A DNA stretch of 64,000 bases from Hippopus hippopus (GCA_946811185.2 OX328105.1:35033394-35097393); one strand, 5' to 3'; positions 52,930 to 63,207 are shown, counted from the first letter of the stretch. A program made the numbers and translations. Notes: generated from the letters alone by a model not told the origin.

Positions 52930-53590
52930 AAAAAACAATCGGGGGAACATATACTTGCCGCGTCGTCCGTTCGTCCGTGCTTACGTCACATGGTCCGTCC
53001 ACAAATTTGTGTCTGCACTATTTCTTAGTACTTAACCTCTGGATTGAATTCAACTAAACTTCATGGAAGTTTTCCCGATTGGGAAGACACGATCATATTC
53101 CGAATTTCTTTTCCGCGCTATTTCTCAACAAACACCTATGGAATTCAACGAAAGTACGTGAACACCGCTCACTTTAAGGTAGACATATGCGTATTGTTAG
53201 CATTATCTGGATTTGATGTTTCTTTTTTTCTCTCACAGTTACAGCCTTTTGAATGAATTTTTAGACCCCTATTTAACTTCTGCGCTTGTCCTAAGTAAAT
53301 GCTGGATGGAATTCAATGAAAGTTCATATCATGGGAAGCTTTCCAATAAGGATGCCATGCGCATATTGTGAGCATTTTCTCGTTTGAGGATACTTTAAGC
53401 AGTTATGGCCTTTAAATTTTTGCTCCCGAGTTTCGTTTCTGCCCCATTTCCCAGCAACCAATGGATGGCTTTGAACGAAATCTCATGGAAAACTTCCCTT
53501 TAAGGAGGACATGGGCATATTGCCCGCATGTTTGGTTCGATGATTTTTCTTTCATTTATGGCCCTGTGTCATATTTTTTCAATTACTTCT
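52930..53590 (+). repeat. Tandem repeat, unit about 165 bp
   Basis: Opens with CGTCGTCCGTTCGTCCGTGC, then about 3.5 diverged units marked by ATTTCTCAACAAACACCTAT, GGAATTCAACGAAAGTACGT, TAAGGTAGACATATGCGTAT and GTTACAGCCTTTTGAA. Successive TGGAATTCAA(T/C)GAAAGTTCAT motifs recur about 165 bases apart. Confidence 0.6.
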
Positions 53591-54175
53591 TTGACATATG
53601 GACAGTTGAATTGTAACCCATGTAGAGTGAGTATATACTACGTCGACGGCTATTTCTTTTGTGACATTTTCTTGAGCATCACACGTCTCTGATGGCCCTT
53701 GTTTAGTCTTGCTGTAGACGAGTTTTGAAAACATCTTAGCAAAGAATAGATGTATGCAAACAAGCAATTTATACTTTAGTCACTAATGTTTTCTCGTGAA
53801 TTTTTTTAGTATTAAAGCTTGATTCCTGTTGTGTAACCTTATTTAGCAGGAATCTTTAAATGTGGAAAGTGAGTAGCTAGAAAATATTTGCATACAGTTA
53901 AGGGCATCAGATGGATATGTTTATTCTGCGGGCACATTTATGACACCAGTTTACAAGCGTTGCCACCGCTGATCGATAAACAGGGGCGCTTACTCACACC
54001 ATAGCAAAAATGAATACGACAGGGAATAATCCTTTCCTTATACTAATTAGTAATGTTATGTTTTTCTAGCGTTACCCTATAACCCATTTCTATGTGTCTA
54101 TATGTTATGTTTGACAGATCACATTTAGCAGCAACTACTCCTTTCCAACGATTTGGATTAACATCATATCTTGAT
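53591..54175. other. No recognisable feature
   Basis: Short frames only; no inverted ends or family match. Confidence 0.35.
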
Positions 54176-54177
54176 AA

Positions 54178-54441
54178 TATATAAGCCATGCTCTGTGAAA
54201 AGGGAGTTAATGCATCTGCAAAAAGTACCAACTGACGTCAACCTGGACAGTCCGCGCACGCTGACCTGGGTCGAAAGTTTTTGGTAAATTCTCTGTATGT
54301 CCAAGGACCATTATACCTCAGGATTCAGTTGGCTGTTAGACAAAATGAATTTTATGGATTCATAACTATGTAATGACTTGCTTGGTATAATCGGTCAAGG
54401 AGATGCATTAAACCCCCCTTTTGCCAGAGCACGGCTCATAT
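54178..54441 (+). repeat. palB element
   Basis: ATATAAGCCATGCTCTGTGA to GCCAGAGCACGGCTCATA. Core mutated (AACCTGGACAGTCCGCGCAC). Confidence 0.82.
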
Positions 54442-54639
54442 TTAATTGAAAATTATCGCTTTTCAACAATATGCAAAACAAGGAGGAAAAAGGTTATTGC
54501 TGGCGAAGTCATATTTCATTATTTTTCTTCATATTGAACGACAACAGAGTTTCAATATATATGTTCCAGTACCAGTTCCGCCGTCTTTATTTTTCTCTTA
54601 ATATATCTCTTGTTTAACTGTACAACAGACAATAAACTA

Positions 54640-54826
54640 TGAGACTTATCCATATTGAAAACAGATGGTTAACGACAAATTACTTTGCAAGAATTGAAAA
54701 CATAAAAAGAGTACGAGAAAATGCTGGTAACAAACATGTTCTCTTATTCTACTAGCTTAGATTGTTTTCAAAAGCTTTGTTCCCCAGGGTCGTTCTAACG
54801 GGTGGTTGTTTCGTAAAGAGTTTATG
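54640..54826. repeat. palD element, diverged
   Basis: GTACGAGAAAATGCTGGTAA, CAAACATGTTCTC and TTTCGTAAAGAGTTTA with GATTGTTTTCAAAAGC. Confidence 0.55.
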
Positions 54827-54992
54827 AAGGCAGAATTGGATAATAAGGTCAATTACATGTTACAGGCAAGCGCTCCTTTTCCCTATACTTGTATAGTCGC
54901 ATTAAAAAATACTTTTTTTTATATATTTTTACCATTAAGTTACTTACTTAGCAATTATTCTATTCTTATAAACAGGCCAAGTCTGGTTAGTC

Positions 54993-55826
54993 GGTATTAT
55001 TATACTGCAAAAAAATTTCTCGCAATCTAATTGGATAATATGCCCGGAACATAAAGTCATGTTCACTGGCAAAATCCAGGGAAAAGCAGTTTCCCTTTCG
55101 GGAGCCCCGTAAACATAACTACACTTTCAACATAACATCCAAAATGGCGGCGTCGATCGATACGAACCGCCCGCAAGTCAAATATACTGAGTAGCCTGCA
55201 CCATATTATCACTATTTTCCCTTCTTGGTTGACATTATTAAAGCGGAAAGAATGGATTATTTTTGAAAATAAATTATTATAGTTACATATATCATTGTGT
55301 GTTGTCATTCTAAAACAAATACTAGTACACGGGGTTAAATGTGCCATCCGTTCGTCAGCACGGTCAGGTAGGCAAATTGTGAAGTATCAAAACATTGTAA
55401 CGTTAAAAGGATAACCTAATGGTCGCTTGAGGCAACTAATGATCGTTTACTTAAAATTGCCAACAAATCATTAAAATGCATAGTTACTTACCTTTAAGTT
55501 GTTTAAATCCAAACGTCACGTTTTACCAAGGTTTCAGTGACGTCAGTTCTCAGTGACGTCAGTTTTCACTGAATTGGGGCACTCAGAAGGGAAATTCTAT
55601 GTCATCAGCATACTCAATTTGTGAGAACATAAAACGGGGAGATTTCGCTGAATACACGTTGGAATCGTAAAACTTTGCAGTATAATAAATTCGTTGTACG
55701 GTCAGGTGGCAGGGGACTTGACTGTGGCGAATCATGTCGCCACCTCGCCGATAGGTGGCGACATGATTTGCCACAGCCGTGAACAAGTTTCCAAGTCCCC
55801 TGCTACCTGACCATACAACTAATAAT
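54993..55826 (+). repeat. rep1k copy 2, ending in a hairpin
   Basis: Collinear with 4688-5722 but lacks the internal duplication. The terminal inverted repeat runs from TACGGTCAGGTGGCAGGGGA to TCCCCTGCTACCTGACC. The left arm is shortened by deletion of the GAAACTTGTTCACGG segment. The short loop is CTCGCCGATAGGTG. Confidence 0.78.
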
Positions 55827-55827
55827 G

Positions 55828-56033
55828 TACAGGGCTCGTGACCAGGGTGCCACTGGTTCATACTCAAGTCATGCCAAATTCTTTACGAGGCTACAGGCTT
55901 TATTCCTCTCTCACCGCCGATCATCGTTTCGACGATAGTTGAATTAAAAAGCAGCCAGTGGCTTGGGAAGAATACTGTGCAAAGTACTGGTAAGAGAAAC
56001 TACTGGAAAGCATGGATAGGTGCACTGAAAAAG
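55828..56033 (+). mobile_element. SINE1, head shortened
   Basis: Starts ATGTACAGGGCTCGTGACCA with a weak B box (ACTGGTTCATACTC). Continues CTCTCTCACCGCCGATCATC, TTTCGACGATAG, GGCTTGGGAAGAATACTGTG and AAGCATGGATAGGTGCACTG. No tail: a palD fragment abuts. Confidence 0.75.
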
Positions 56034-56207
56034 AGGATTTTTGAAAACATTCGGGAAAAGGAGAAACTAATGGTAATCAACACTTTCTTCTTTTTCCAAA
56101 ATGTTTTCTACACTTTCTAAGGCAAATTTCAACAGTTGAACCTCATTTAATCTGTCGTCTGCAAATGCGTTCAATTTGGGCTAATCTCAACTTTGTTGTC
56201 TGGTAAA
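56034..56207. repeat. palD element, left end missing
   Basis: TTTTTGAAAACATTCGGGAA, AACTAATGGTAATCAACACT, TGTCGTCTGCAAATGCGTTC and TTGTTGTCTGGTAAA. Confidence 0.65.
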
Positions 56208-56422
56208 CTCCATCTAATGGAGAAAGTAACAGCCACATACAGGCAGGGAACTTGGTTGTCCTCTTTGGCAAGAGTCACAAGCATCATAAAGCATTGTATT
56301 CGTCCTTATTTTGGACAACCGGACAAATTTCTACTTCTTTGCCTAGCTGGCGATATAGATTTAACCGCACAGAAGATTCTGAATAGTGTTTTTAATTCAA
56401 TAGTGTAAGAGGGTCATTTTTC

Positions 56423-56630
56423 ATATGAACCATGCTTTGTGAAAAGGGGGTCTAATACATCCACAAAAAGTGTCGATTCAGGTCAGCCTGCGCCGTTCGC
56501 ACAGGCTGGCCTGAGTCGAAACTTTTTGCTATTTCTAAATTTTCTGCATATCCAAGAACCATCCTACCTCTGGATTTAGTCGCGTATTAGAGATGCATTA
56601 AACCCCTTCTTGCCAAATTACGGCTTATAT
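56423..56630 (+). repeat. palB element, internal deletion
   Basis: ATATGAACCATGCTTTGTGA to CAAATTACGGCTTATAT. The GGATCCATAAT block is deleted. Shares its terminal ATAT with the next copy. Confidence 0.78.
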
Positions 56631-56896
56631 ATGAGCCGTGCTCTGGCAAAAGGAGGCTTAATGCATCTCCGTAATCCATCATACCAAGAAAGCCATCACA
56701 TACTTATGGATCCATAATAGCCACTTTTTTTTACAACCGACTCAATCATGAGGTAGACTGATCCTTTGACATGCAGAAAATCGACCAATAGCGAAAAGTT
56801 TCGGCCCAGGTCAGCCTGCGCGGACTGCGCAGGCTGACCTGGGTCGAAACTTTTCGCAGTTGCATTAAGCCCCCTTTTCACAGAGCGCGGCTCATA
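56627..56896 (-). repeat. palB element, reverse, near complete
   Basis: ATATATGAGCCGTGCTCTGG to CACAGAGCGCGGCTCATAT with a perfect hairpin AGCCTGCGCGGACTGCGCAG flanked by CCCAGGTC / GACCTGGG. Confidence 0.88.
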
Positions 56897-56999
56897 TTTT
56901 TTCGTCACTTTAAAAAACAATTTAGATCAAGGCTATACTGATGAGATCATGTAGTCTGATTTTGTGAGATACTCTGACCAATTTTTTCCGGCTTTCGAT

Positions 57000-57186
57000 C
57001 CTACTGTGATCATATCCACTAAACATTCTTACTGCATTCTAAGTCTAATTCTAAATTTTAAAAGACACACAATTTCTGACTGGCTAAAGCATTTGCTTTG
57101 CTAATCGATTTGTGATATTTTGAAATTTAGAAAATCCTTGAGAAATAGACTTAGAATGGTATTCAGAATGGTCGGTTAATATGTTC
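57000..57186. repeat. palG element, decayed
   Basis: TCTAAGTCTAATTCTAAATT, TTTCTGACTGGCTAAAGCA and AATGGTCGGTTAATATG. CCAAT boxes mutated. Confidence 0.55.
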
Positions 57187-57239
57187 GAAGGCTTTATTTT
57201 GCTGACAGAAAAAAAGGTGATTCAATCAAATGGAATTTA

Positions 57240-57490
57240 ATGGTTACTTGTTTGTGTTGGGGCTTGATGCCACTTTCAACAAAATTTTATAGTTGCAACT
57301 AGATCGACTATCCCATGTGCCCCTCGTGTTTCCTGTTATCAGCAATATGCACAACACTGTTTCCAAGCCTTTGACTGCTTTCCTAAAAATGTGGAAGACA
57401 AAATAATCCGTTTGCAAAGACCATCATCAATCTTTGAAAAGAGCTTGACCGAGCTGTGATCTGCCTTCCTTGCTGAAAAAGCGCTGAGAA
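57240..57490 (-). mobile_element. SINE1, old copy, reverse
   Basis: Minus-strand body in family order: GGGGCTTGATGCCACTTTCA (complement of the tail region), GTTTCCAAGCC, GACTGCTTTCC and GAGCTTGACCGAGCTGTGAT. Heavily diverged. Confidence 0.5.
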
Positions 57491-57539
57491 TTACTGACGA
57501 AATCAGCTTTTAAGGACTACAGATGTTTCACGTTAATCT

Positions 57540-57745
57540 TTAACCTGCTAAATAAAAGAAATGAAACTTCAAATCCAGTAGTAAAATTCCAATTTGTGCT
57601 ATTTCAAATGTTTATTTTGGGGATAAATATCTTGGTATCGGACAGTGTAGATCCAAGATCAGATTGCACGTTCTGTGCAGTCTGATTTTGATCTACACCG
57701 TCCGCAAAAAGGTCCTTGAGTCGCGCTTAGCAGCCTAAGGGTTAA
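57540..57745 (-). repeat. palE element, reverse
   Basis: TTTAACCTGCTAAATAAAAG to TCGCGCTTAGCAGCCTAAGG. Hairpin AGATCAGATTGCACGTTCTG / TGCAGTCTGATTTTGATC. Confidence 0.82.
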
Positions 57746-58017
57746 ATTTAAGTATGTGCCTATTAGATCACAGATTTTTTTTTTTCTTCAAATTTTGCAT
57801 CTATTAATTTCCATTCGCATTAATCTTTTACGCATATTAAGTTTTTATTAATTTCGATATTTCAAAATGGTCTGTGATTTTTAGGTTCTTAAATTGTAAA
57901 GGTTGATATTTTGTTTCATTTCTGATTTCTGCACCAGATTCTATTCGATAAATTGAACATACAGGTGCATTTGCAAAAAATCGAAACATCACTGGAAGCT
58001 TTAACTCTTTACCAAAT

Positions 58018-58319
58018 AATTGATTGATTGATTGTACGGTGGTTAATGCCGTTTTCAACATTATTTCAGATATATCGCTGCGGCCAGTGCACCTATCAAT
58101 GCTTTCCTGGAATGTCTTTTACCAGAACCCCGCAAAATATTCTTTCCAAGCCACTGGCTGCTTTCCCACATAACCATCGCCGAAGCAATGTTCAACGGTG
58201 AAAGCGGAATGAATCGTATCGACTATCACCAATCCTTGGAAAGAAATTGGCCGAGCCGGGAATCGAAACCGCGACCCCCTGCTCTCAAGTCCTGTACGTT
58301 CCCGACTGAGTTATCAAGG
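58018..58319 (-). mobile_element. SINE1, full length, reverse
   Basis: On the minus strand the head shows TAACTCAGTCGGGAACG (A box) and GGTTTCGATTCCCGG (B box), the clearest in the window. Then CAATTTCTTTCCAAGGATTG and TGGTTATGTGGGAAAGCAGC, to a (CAAT)n tail. Flanks CTCTTTACCAAA (58006-58017) and CTCTTTACGAAA (58320-58331) look like the target duplication. Confidence 0.83.
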
Positions 58320-58391
58320 CTCTTTACGAAAAGACACAATTAAAGACTCTGCCAAATAGAAAGCCTATACAAACGATACCATTTATGTGGT

Positions 58392-58560
58392 TCAAATGAT
58401 GGGAATTGTCGTTGAAATGATAGGAATTGTCGTTGAAATGATTGGATTTGTCGTTGAAATGAAAATGATTGGATTTGTGGTTGAAATGATAGGATTTGTC
58501 GTTGAAATGATGGGAATTGTCATTGAAATCAAGCGATTTGTCGTTGAAATGATGGGATTT
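58392..58560 (+). repeat. 21-bp minisatellite (7-8 units)
   Basis: Units of the type GTTGAAATGATGGGAATTGTC, with variants (cut here as GTTGAAATGAT and GGGATTTGTC), fill the left arm of a palD copy. One unit is 27 bases long through a duplicated GAAAAT. Translations such as VVEMIGF are artefacts. Confidence 0.88.
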
Positions 58561-58969
58561 ACCTTTGAAGGAAAGGAGAAAATGTTGGTTACAAACATGT
58601 TCTCCTTTTCCGACGATGTTTTCAAAAGCTGTCTTTCTCAGGATCTTTTTGGTAAAGCGGTAAATGTGCACCATAAAGCATAAATGCAAATGTTCATTGT
58701 GTCATTATTTGTTATATGTTTTATGATTGACGATTTCGTTTTTAAAAAATGGTAGACCAGCAGCAGTTCTAACTTCTTGCATAAACAACCAGAATTGCTG
58801 CGTACTCTAACATCCTCAAGCATGCCCACAGACGCAAAATCTGTCAACTGATTTAATCAAATTACCTAACGAATGTATGCTTGTTTTTCCCTTCCTTTGA
58901 ATTTCTCCTTTGCGCCGCATAAACTAAATTCTAACCGGTGATAAAGTAGCCTCTGCTTCTAAGTAAACG

Positions 58970-59200
58970 AGTTTATCCCTTGACCAGACAACAAAACTTT
59001 ACACTGGTCCAAAATGAAAGCATTTGCAGACGACAGATTATAGGTGGCCCTAATGACAAAAACTGTCCTCGATAGGATAGAAAACATTGTGGGAAAAGGA
59101 GAAAATGCTGGTCACCAGCATTTTCTCCATTCATCACAATGTTTTCAAAAGGCTTTGTCCTCAGGGTCGTTGAAAGTCGGGATTGTGTGGGAAAGGGATT
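58970..59200. repeat. palD element
   Basis: TTTATCCCTTGACCAGACAA, GGTCCAAAATGAAAGCATTT, GAAAACATTGTGGGAAAAGG, TGCTGGTCACCAGCA and GTGTGGGAAAGGGATTT. Confidence 0.82.
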
Positions 59201-59224
59201 TCTACACCACCAGCTCCCTTCCTG

Positions 59225-59345
59225 AGGTAACGAGACCGGTGATTTAGTCGGTAACGTACAGGGAATAAAACCAGGGGGACGCTGGTTCGAATTCCGTGCT
59301 CAGCCAATTTCTTTCGGAGGACTGGGGATAACAATTGCTACGAAC
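59225..59345 (+). mobile_element. SINE1 head
   Basis: GTGATTTAGTCGGTAACGTA, B box GCTGGTTCGAATTCCG and CAATTTCTTTCGGAGGACTG. The body breaks off where a reverse SINE begins. Confidence 0.7.
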
Positions 59346-59354
59346 AACTGAAGC

Positions 59355-59570
59355 TGGTTGGTTGTTTGGTGTTTAGCGCTGTTTTTAGCTTTCAGTAAGT
59401 CAGTTACATTATGATAGCCAATACACCTTGTCATGTGTCCTAGGATTTTTTTTTTTTTACCAGAACCGCGCTCGACGTCCTTTCTTTGCAGATGGCTGCT
59501 TTCCCAAAGCAGATTTAAAGCTGTGTTCAGCTGTGTTCAGCGGTGAGAAAGGAATATTGGTCTTGTCGCA
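59355..59570 (-). mobile_element. SINE1-like fragment, reverse
   Basis: GGTTGTTTGGTGTTTAGCGC (tail side), CCAGAACCGCGCTCGACG, GGCTGCTTTCCCAAAGCAG and AGCGGTGAGAAAGGAAT; diverged, contains a poly-T run. A TCAGCTGTGT step is duplicated (AGCTGTGTTC twice). Confidence 0.5.
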
Positions 59571-59624
59571 AAGGCATTATCTTCAATACTCGAATACAAT
59601 TTCCTCCGTGATTCATAACCCCTT

Positions 59625-60065
59625 GTAGCGATGTGAGCAGCCGCTACTCGAAATGCACCAGTGTTTGCGGTGATAACGTTGATTTCTTGAGATGTGTGAG
59701 GTGATAGATTAGTTCAAACCTTTTGAAAAACATTCTATGCGTAGAGTTAGACAATGTAATTGGGTTAAGCCTTGGACAGCAAAGTAAAAATACCGTCCTA
59801 CACTTACCCACTACACTTGTAGTTTTAGTATTGACCAAACAGGTGATAAATCGCTCCTCCCACCTATGTCACGGGGTCCATGAATCAAAAACCTCGGTCA
59901 AACAATATGTTATTATAGCTTAGGCTAGAAGATCTGTGCAAGTTTAATAATGCTTATGATTTGCAGCATAGTAGATCTAGTAAGACTGTATCTCCTGTAT
60001 AAGGATGGTATGTGTCAAAATAGTTCAGACAAAAATTATCGTGTTAAACTATTGTCGTTATTGCA
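59625..60065. other. No recognisable feature
   Basis: Two overlapping 64-66 codon frames on opposite strands, both unrecognised. Confidence 0.35.
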
Positions 60066-60067
60066 TT

Positions 60068-60262
60068 AGATTCTATACCGGAAAATCCCAAGTTTTAACG
60101 AACCTGTGGAAAAGTGCTTTTGAAAACATTGTGGGGAAAAGGATATTAAAGGAGAGTTTTCTACACTATGAAAAATCTCATTGTTTGAGTCGTATTTAAT
60201 ATGTACTTTGTAAATATTTTCAATTTGGGCAGTTCTGAGATGCTATTATTTTGTAAAGAGTT
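60068..60262. repeat. palD element, centre deleted
   Basis: TTTTAACGAACCTGTGGAAA, TTTTGAAAACATTGTGGGGA and ATTTTGTAAAGAGTTAAA; no GGTAACC centre. Confidence 0.6.
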
Positions 60263-60589
60263 AAATGGTGCTTATACTGTGACCAAAAATTGTAAGTAGA
60301 ATATGGTTAAGATCGCTGGGATTGTCACACAATAATTGTTCGAAATACACTGTACATCCCGTCTCAGGGTGGTCAATTTATACAAAGGCGACAGCTTAGT
60401 TACCCATGCCTTTTCTGGGTATTACCACAACTAGGGTAGGGTTCTTCATTGCCTTCCCTGAGATATATTAGACCCCGCTTCAGAGGTACATCCAATCATT
60501 CGACCAGCCCAAACAGCTCAAGTGCTATGCAACGAGACTTGTAAGCGACAAATTTCGGGACACTTGATATGGGTTCTAGCCGCATGGCT

Positions 60590-60690
60590 GGCCAACTAAA
60601 ATTAACTAACAGTCTTTCGGATGAGACGTTAGACCGACGTCCCATGTAATGGTGCTATACACCGAGAACGTTAAGAACCAGCCGTAACTT
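60590..60690 (+). mobile_element. SINE-like conserved central domain
   Basis: AGTCTTTCGGATGAGACGTT, AGACCGACGTCCCATGTAAT and AACGTTAAGAACCAGCCG resemble a central block I recall from widely distributed invertebrate SINEs (the Nin-DC type). tRNA head not found. Confidence 0.4.
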
Positions 60691-60699
60691 AGAAGAGTT

Positions 60700-61000
60700 T
60701 CGTCCTGTATCGTCCTGTATCTTTCACTATCCCCCGTAACAAAACTAACAGCCTTGTGAGGGCGTCGCCCACATGGGCAAACGGTCGCGACGGTATTTAA
60801 ACGGGAAAAAAAATCAATCAAAATCCAATCCATTAAATTATACTTAAATTTTTCCTTCTGCTTATACTTATAATTTGGTAGTGCCTAAAATTCTGACATC
60901 TGGTAAAAAGTCAAACTAAATGAATGAAATACACATTTTAGATTTGTTAAAAAACAAGATACACATATTTTTTTTATTTTGCATTACCTCGCACGAATTG
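60700..61000. other. No recognisable feature
   Basis: A CGTCCTGTAT doublet at about 60701-60720 is the only structure; the rest is AT-rich. Confidence 0.35.
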
Positions 61001-61002
61001 CT

Positions 61003-61062
61003 AGCAAATCCAAAGTCGGACTGCAGGAGCTGTGCAGACTGATACTGAATCTACCTTGTAAG
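61003..61062. repeat. palE core fragment
   Basis: AATCCAAAGTCGGACTGCAG and GCTGTGCAGACTGATACTGA, diverged. Confidence 0.4.
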
Positions 61063-61064
61063 CA

Positions 61065-61325
61065 AATGAAGCAAATGAAATTGTAACTGGAACTATTTTT
61101 ACAATCTTTTACAATTTTTACAATTGTAAGTAAAATATCTATGCAGACTAAAACGAAAAAAAAAAAAACCACCTATTTATAAACTGATAGAGTAGATCTA
61201 CTATTTTGGTACACTTTACCTATTAGCTTGGCTGTATTCGAAGAAAAGGTCGAGTTATTGTGGCAGCCCTGCCGTCATCTGAATCTGCTTCGTCGTCTTC
61301 GTCTTGCAAATACTTTGACATTTTA
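61065..61325. other. No recognisable feature
   Basis: Short (TTTTACAA)n-like stretch at about 61095-61125; otherwise unassigned. Confidence 0.35.
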
Positions 61326-61596
61326 ATATGAACCATGCTCTGTGAAAAGGGGGCTTAATGCATCTGCGAAAAAGTATCGAACCAGGTCAACCTGCGCAGT
61401 CCGCGCAGGCTGACCTGGGCCGAAACTTTTCGCTACTGGTCAATTTTCTGTATGTCCAAGGACCAGTCGACCTGGTGATTATGTCGGTTGTTAAAAAGGT
61501 GACTATTATGGATCCATAACTCTGTGATGGCTTGCTTGGTACCATGCGTCACAAAGATGCATTAAGCCCCCTTTTACCAGAGCACGGCTCATATAT
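61326..61596 (+). repeat. palB element, best copy
   Basis: ATATGAACCATGCTCTGTGA, AAAAGGGGGCTTAATGCATC, hairpin AACCTGCGCAGTCCGCGCAG with CCAGGTC / GACCTGG flanks, GTCCAAGGACCAGTCGACC, TTATGGATCCATAACTCTGT, GATGCATTAAGCCCCCTTTT and GAGCACGGCTCATAT. About 265 bp and non-coding. The outer 35 bases of each end are inverted, and the hairpin sits asymmetrically, near the left end. Confidence 0.9.
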
Positions 61597-61599
61597 ATC

Positions 61600-62180
61600 T
61601 GTTGTTACTGAAGATATTTACTTCAAACTTGTCAAATTATTAATTATCCAAAGGGGAACCCATACAACAGGGGCAGATAACCATCAAATTAATTTTTGAC
61701 ATAGTCACAGACTTTGAACTTTCACTCAAAATCTAGCAGCTGCAGCCAAGCGTTGGCACCTGCATGCTGTGCTCTTGTTTTCGTTTTTTTTACCATTGTG
61801 TTTGAACGGTGTTGCCTCCAACACAATTTCAACTTCGTTATTGAACGTTAAAGGGACTAACTAAGACTATGTTGTATTGTATGGCCGTATTTGTTTAGTT
61901 TCTACAATACCAATTTTGGAAGGTCCAGTCCATTGTAAAAAAAAATCCAACCGCTACTACCATGAAGAGATCGAACCCGGAAAAATAGCACCTGATTTCA
62001 CGGAAATACCCTGCTTTATTCCCAGAGAAAGAATGTCTTCATTTATATATTGCTGTATAAAACAAGACTGTACTTGGAAAGGAATCCAACACAGAATATT
62101 TGAAATATGTCCACAAAAAGTGTAGACATTTTTCTTTCGTTTTGTTTTTTCCTCTATAGATATCTAATAATATGTGCACT
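61600..62180. other. Unassigned; one 82-codon frame
   Basis: A frame at 61877-62125 (with RERMSSFIYCCIKQDC) is outside known repeats. It starts soon after a TTTAG that could be an acceptor. No domain recognised; probability of being an exon is low. Confidence 0.2.
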
Positions 62181-62184
62181 TTAT

Positions 62185-62429
62185 ATATGAGCCATGCTCT
62201 GGTAAGAGGGACTTAATGCAGCTTCGTTGATACTAAGGAAGTAGTCACATGGTTATGGATCCAGAAAGTCCATTTTGTCAGAAAACTGGCCAATAGCCAA
62301 AAGGATCGGCCTCGTCAGCCGGCGCGGACTGCGTAATAAGACATGGGTCGATACTTTTTGCAGATACATCAAGTCAGATACATCAAGTCAGATACATCAA
62401 GTCCCCTTTTCACAGACCGTGGCTCATAT
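62185..62429 (-). repeat. palB element with local triplication
   Basis: ATATGAGCCATGCTCTGGTA to CAGACCGTGGCTCATAT. Near the end AGATACATCAAGTC is present three times in tandem (62363-62404), a copy-specific expansion. Confidence 0.82.
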
Positions 62430-62477
62430 TCCTTTACTTGTTCGCTGTAGATGGAAACTTAAATAATTTTTTTGGAA

Positions 62478-62548
62478 GGCGTTGATCAAGATCAGACAGT
62501 ACAAAACATGCACATTTGATCTTTAACCTACAAAGTCCACTGTCTGAT
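62478..62548. repeat. palE core fragment
   Basis: GGCGTTGATCAAGATCAGAC and TGCACATTTGATCTTTAACC, bounded by GTCCACTGTCTGA. Confidence 0.5.
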
Positions 62549-62572
62549 GCCAGACTAGGACCACAATCATAT

Positions 62573-62795
62573 TTAACCCTTGACCAAACGATCCTGTGTT
62601 TTAAACGACTCGAGGAGGAAGGCTTTTCAGAACTTCCTGAGTATAGAAGAAAACCTGGTAACCAGCATTTTCTCCTATTCTCACAATGATTTCTGCCCTA
62701 TCAAAGTAAAATCAGATACATAGAGAGACTTCTAATTTGTCTGCGAATGCTTGCAATTTGGACGAGTCTAAAATTTGTCCTTAGGAGAAGAGTAA
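62573..62795. repeat. palD element
   Basis: TAACCCTTGACCAAACGATC, CGAGGAGGAAGGCTTTTCAG, ACCTGGTAACCAGCATTTTC and TTGCAATTTGGACGAGTCTA. Confidence 0.75.
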
Positions 62796-62879
62796 ACTAT
62801 AGTGGAACTCTACTTTTCTTTGTCGAAAAAAAAGAACTGGCAGTAGATTAAGTTGGCAGCAAAAAAGTAAACTGAAAAA

Positions 62880-63061
62880 TATTCGACGACCGTTATATAG
62901 GAAAGCAGCCAGTGGCTTTGGAAGAGCATTGCTGAAGATTAAATACTGGTGAAACTCGAGGAAAGCGTGGATGGATGCAGTGGCCGCCCCGATATAACTA
63001 AAATGATGCTGAAAACAGCGTCAGACAGCATACAAACAAACAAACAAACAAACAAACAAAA
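62880..63061 (+). mobile_element. SINE1, 5'-truncated
   Basis: CGACCGTTATATAGGAAAGC, AGCCAGTGGCTTTGGAAGAG, AAAGCGTGGATGGATGCAG and AACAGCGTCAGACAGCATAC, then a clean (CAAA)n tail. Confidence 0.78.
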
Positions 63062-63207
63062 AGGTGCCAACGATAGATATCTATACATGTAGGAAATCCC
63101 AATTTGTGCACGAGCGAGTTTGCGCATTTGGTTACATTTCTTTGAAAAGGCCTAAATAATGGTGGAAAATTATTAATTTGCTCACAGAAACTTTGAAGAT
63201 ATTACTT

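Larger units (their letters stand above)
58002..58675. repeat. palD element opened by SINE and minisatellite
   Basis: A palD left end (AACTCTTTACCAAATAA) is followed by a reverse SINE1, then a repeat of the left end (CTCTGCCAAATAGAAAGCC), a 21-bp minisatellite, and a palD centre GGAGAAAATGTTGGTTACAA with right end TTTTGGTAAAGCGG. Either one copy was expanded or two copies are adjacent. Confidence 0.6.

Noticed and set aside
58324..58689. 121-codon His/Asn/Asp-rich frame and its VVEMIGF mirror
   Set aside because: Generated by the 21-bp minisatellite in a palD arm; length is a multiple of three, so all frames stay open.
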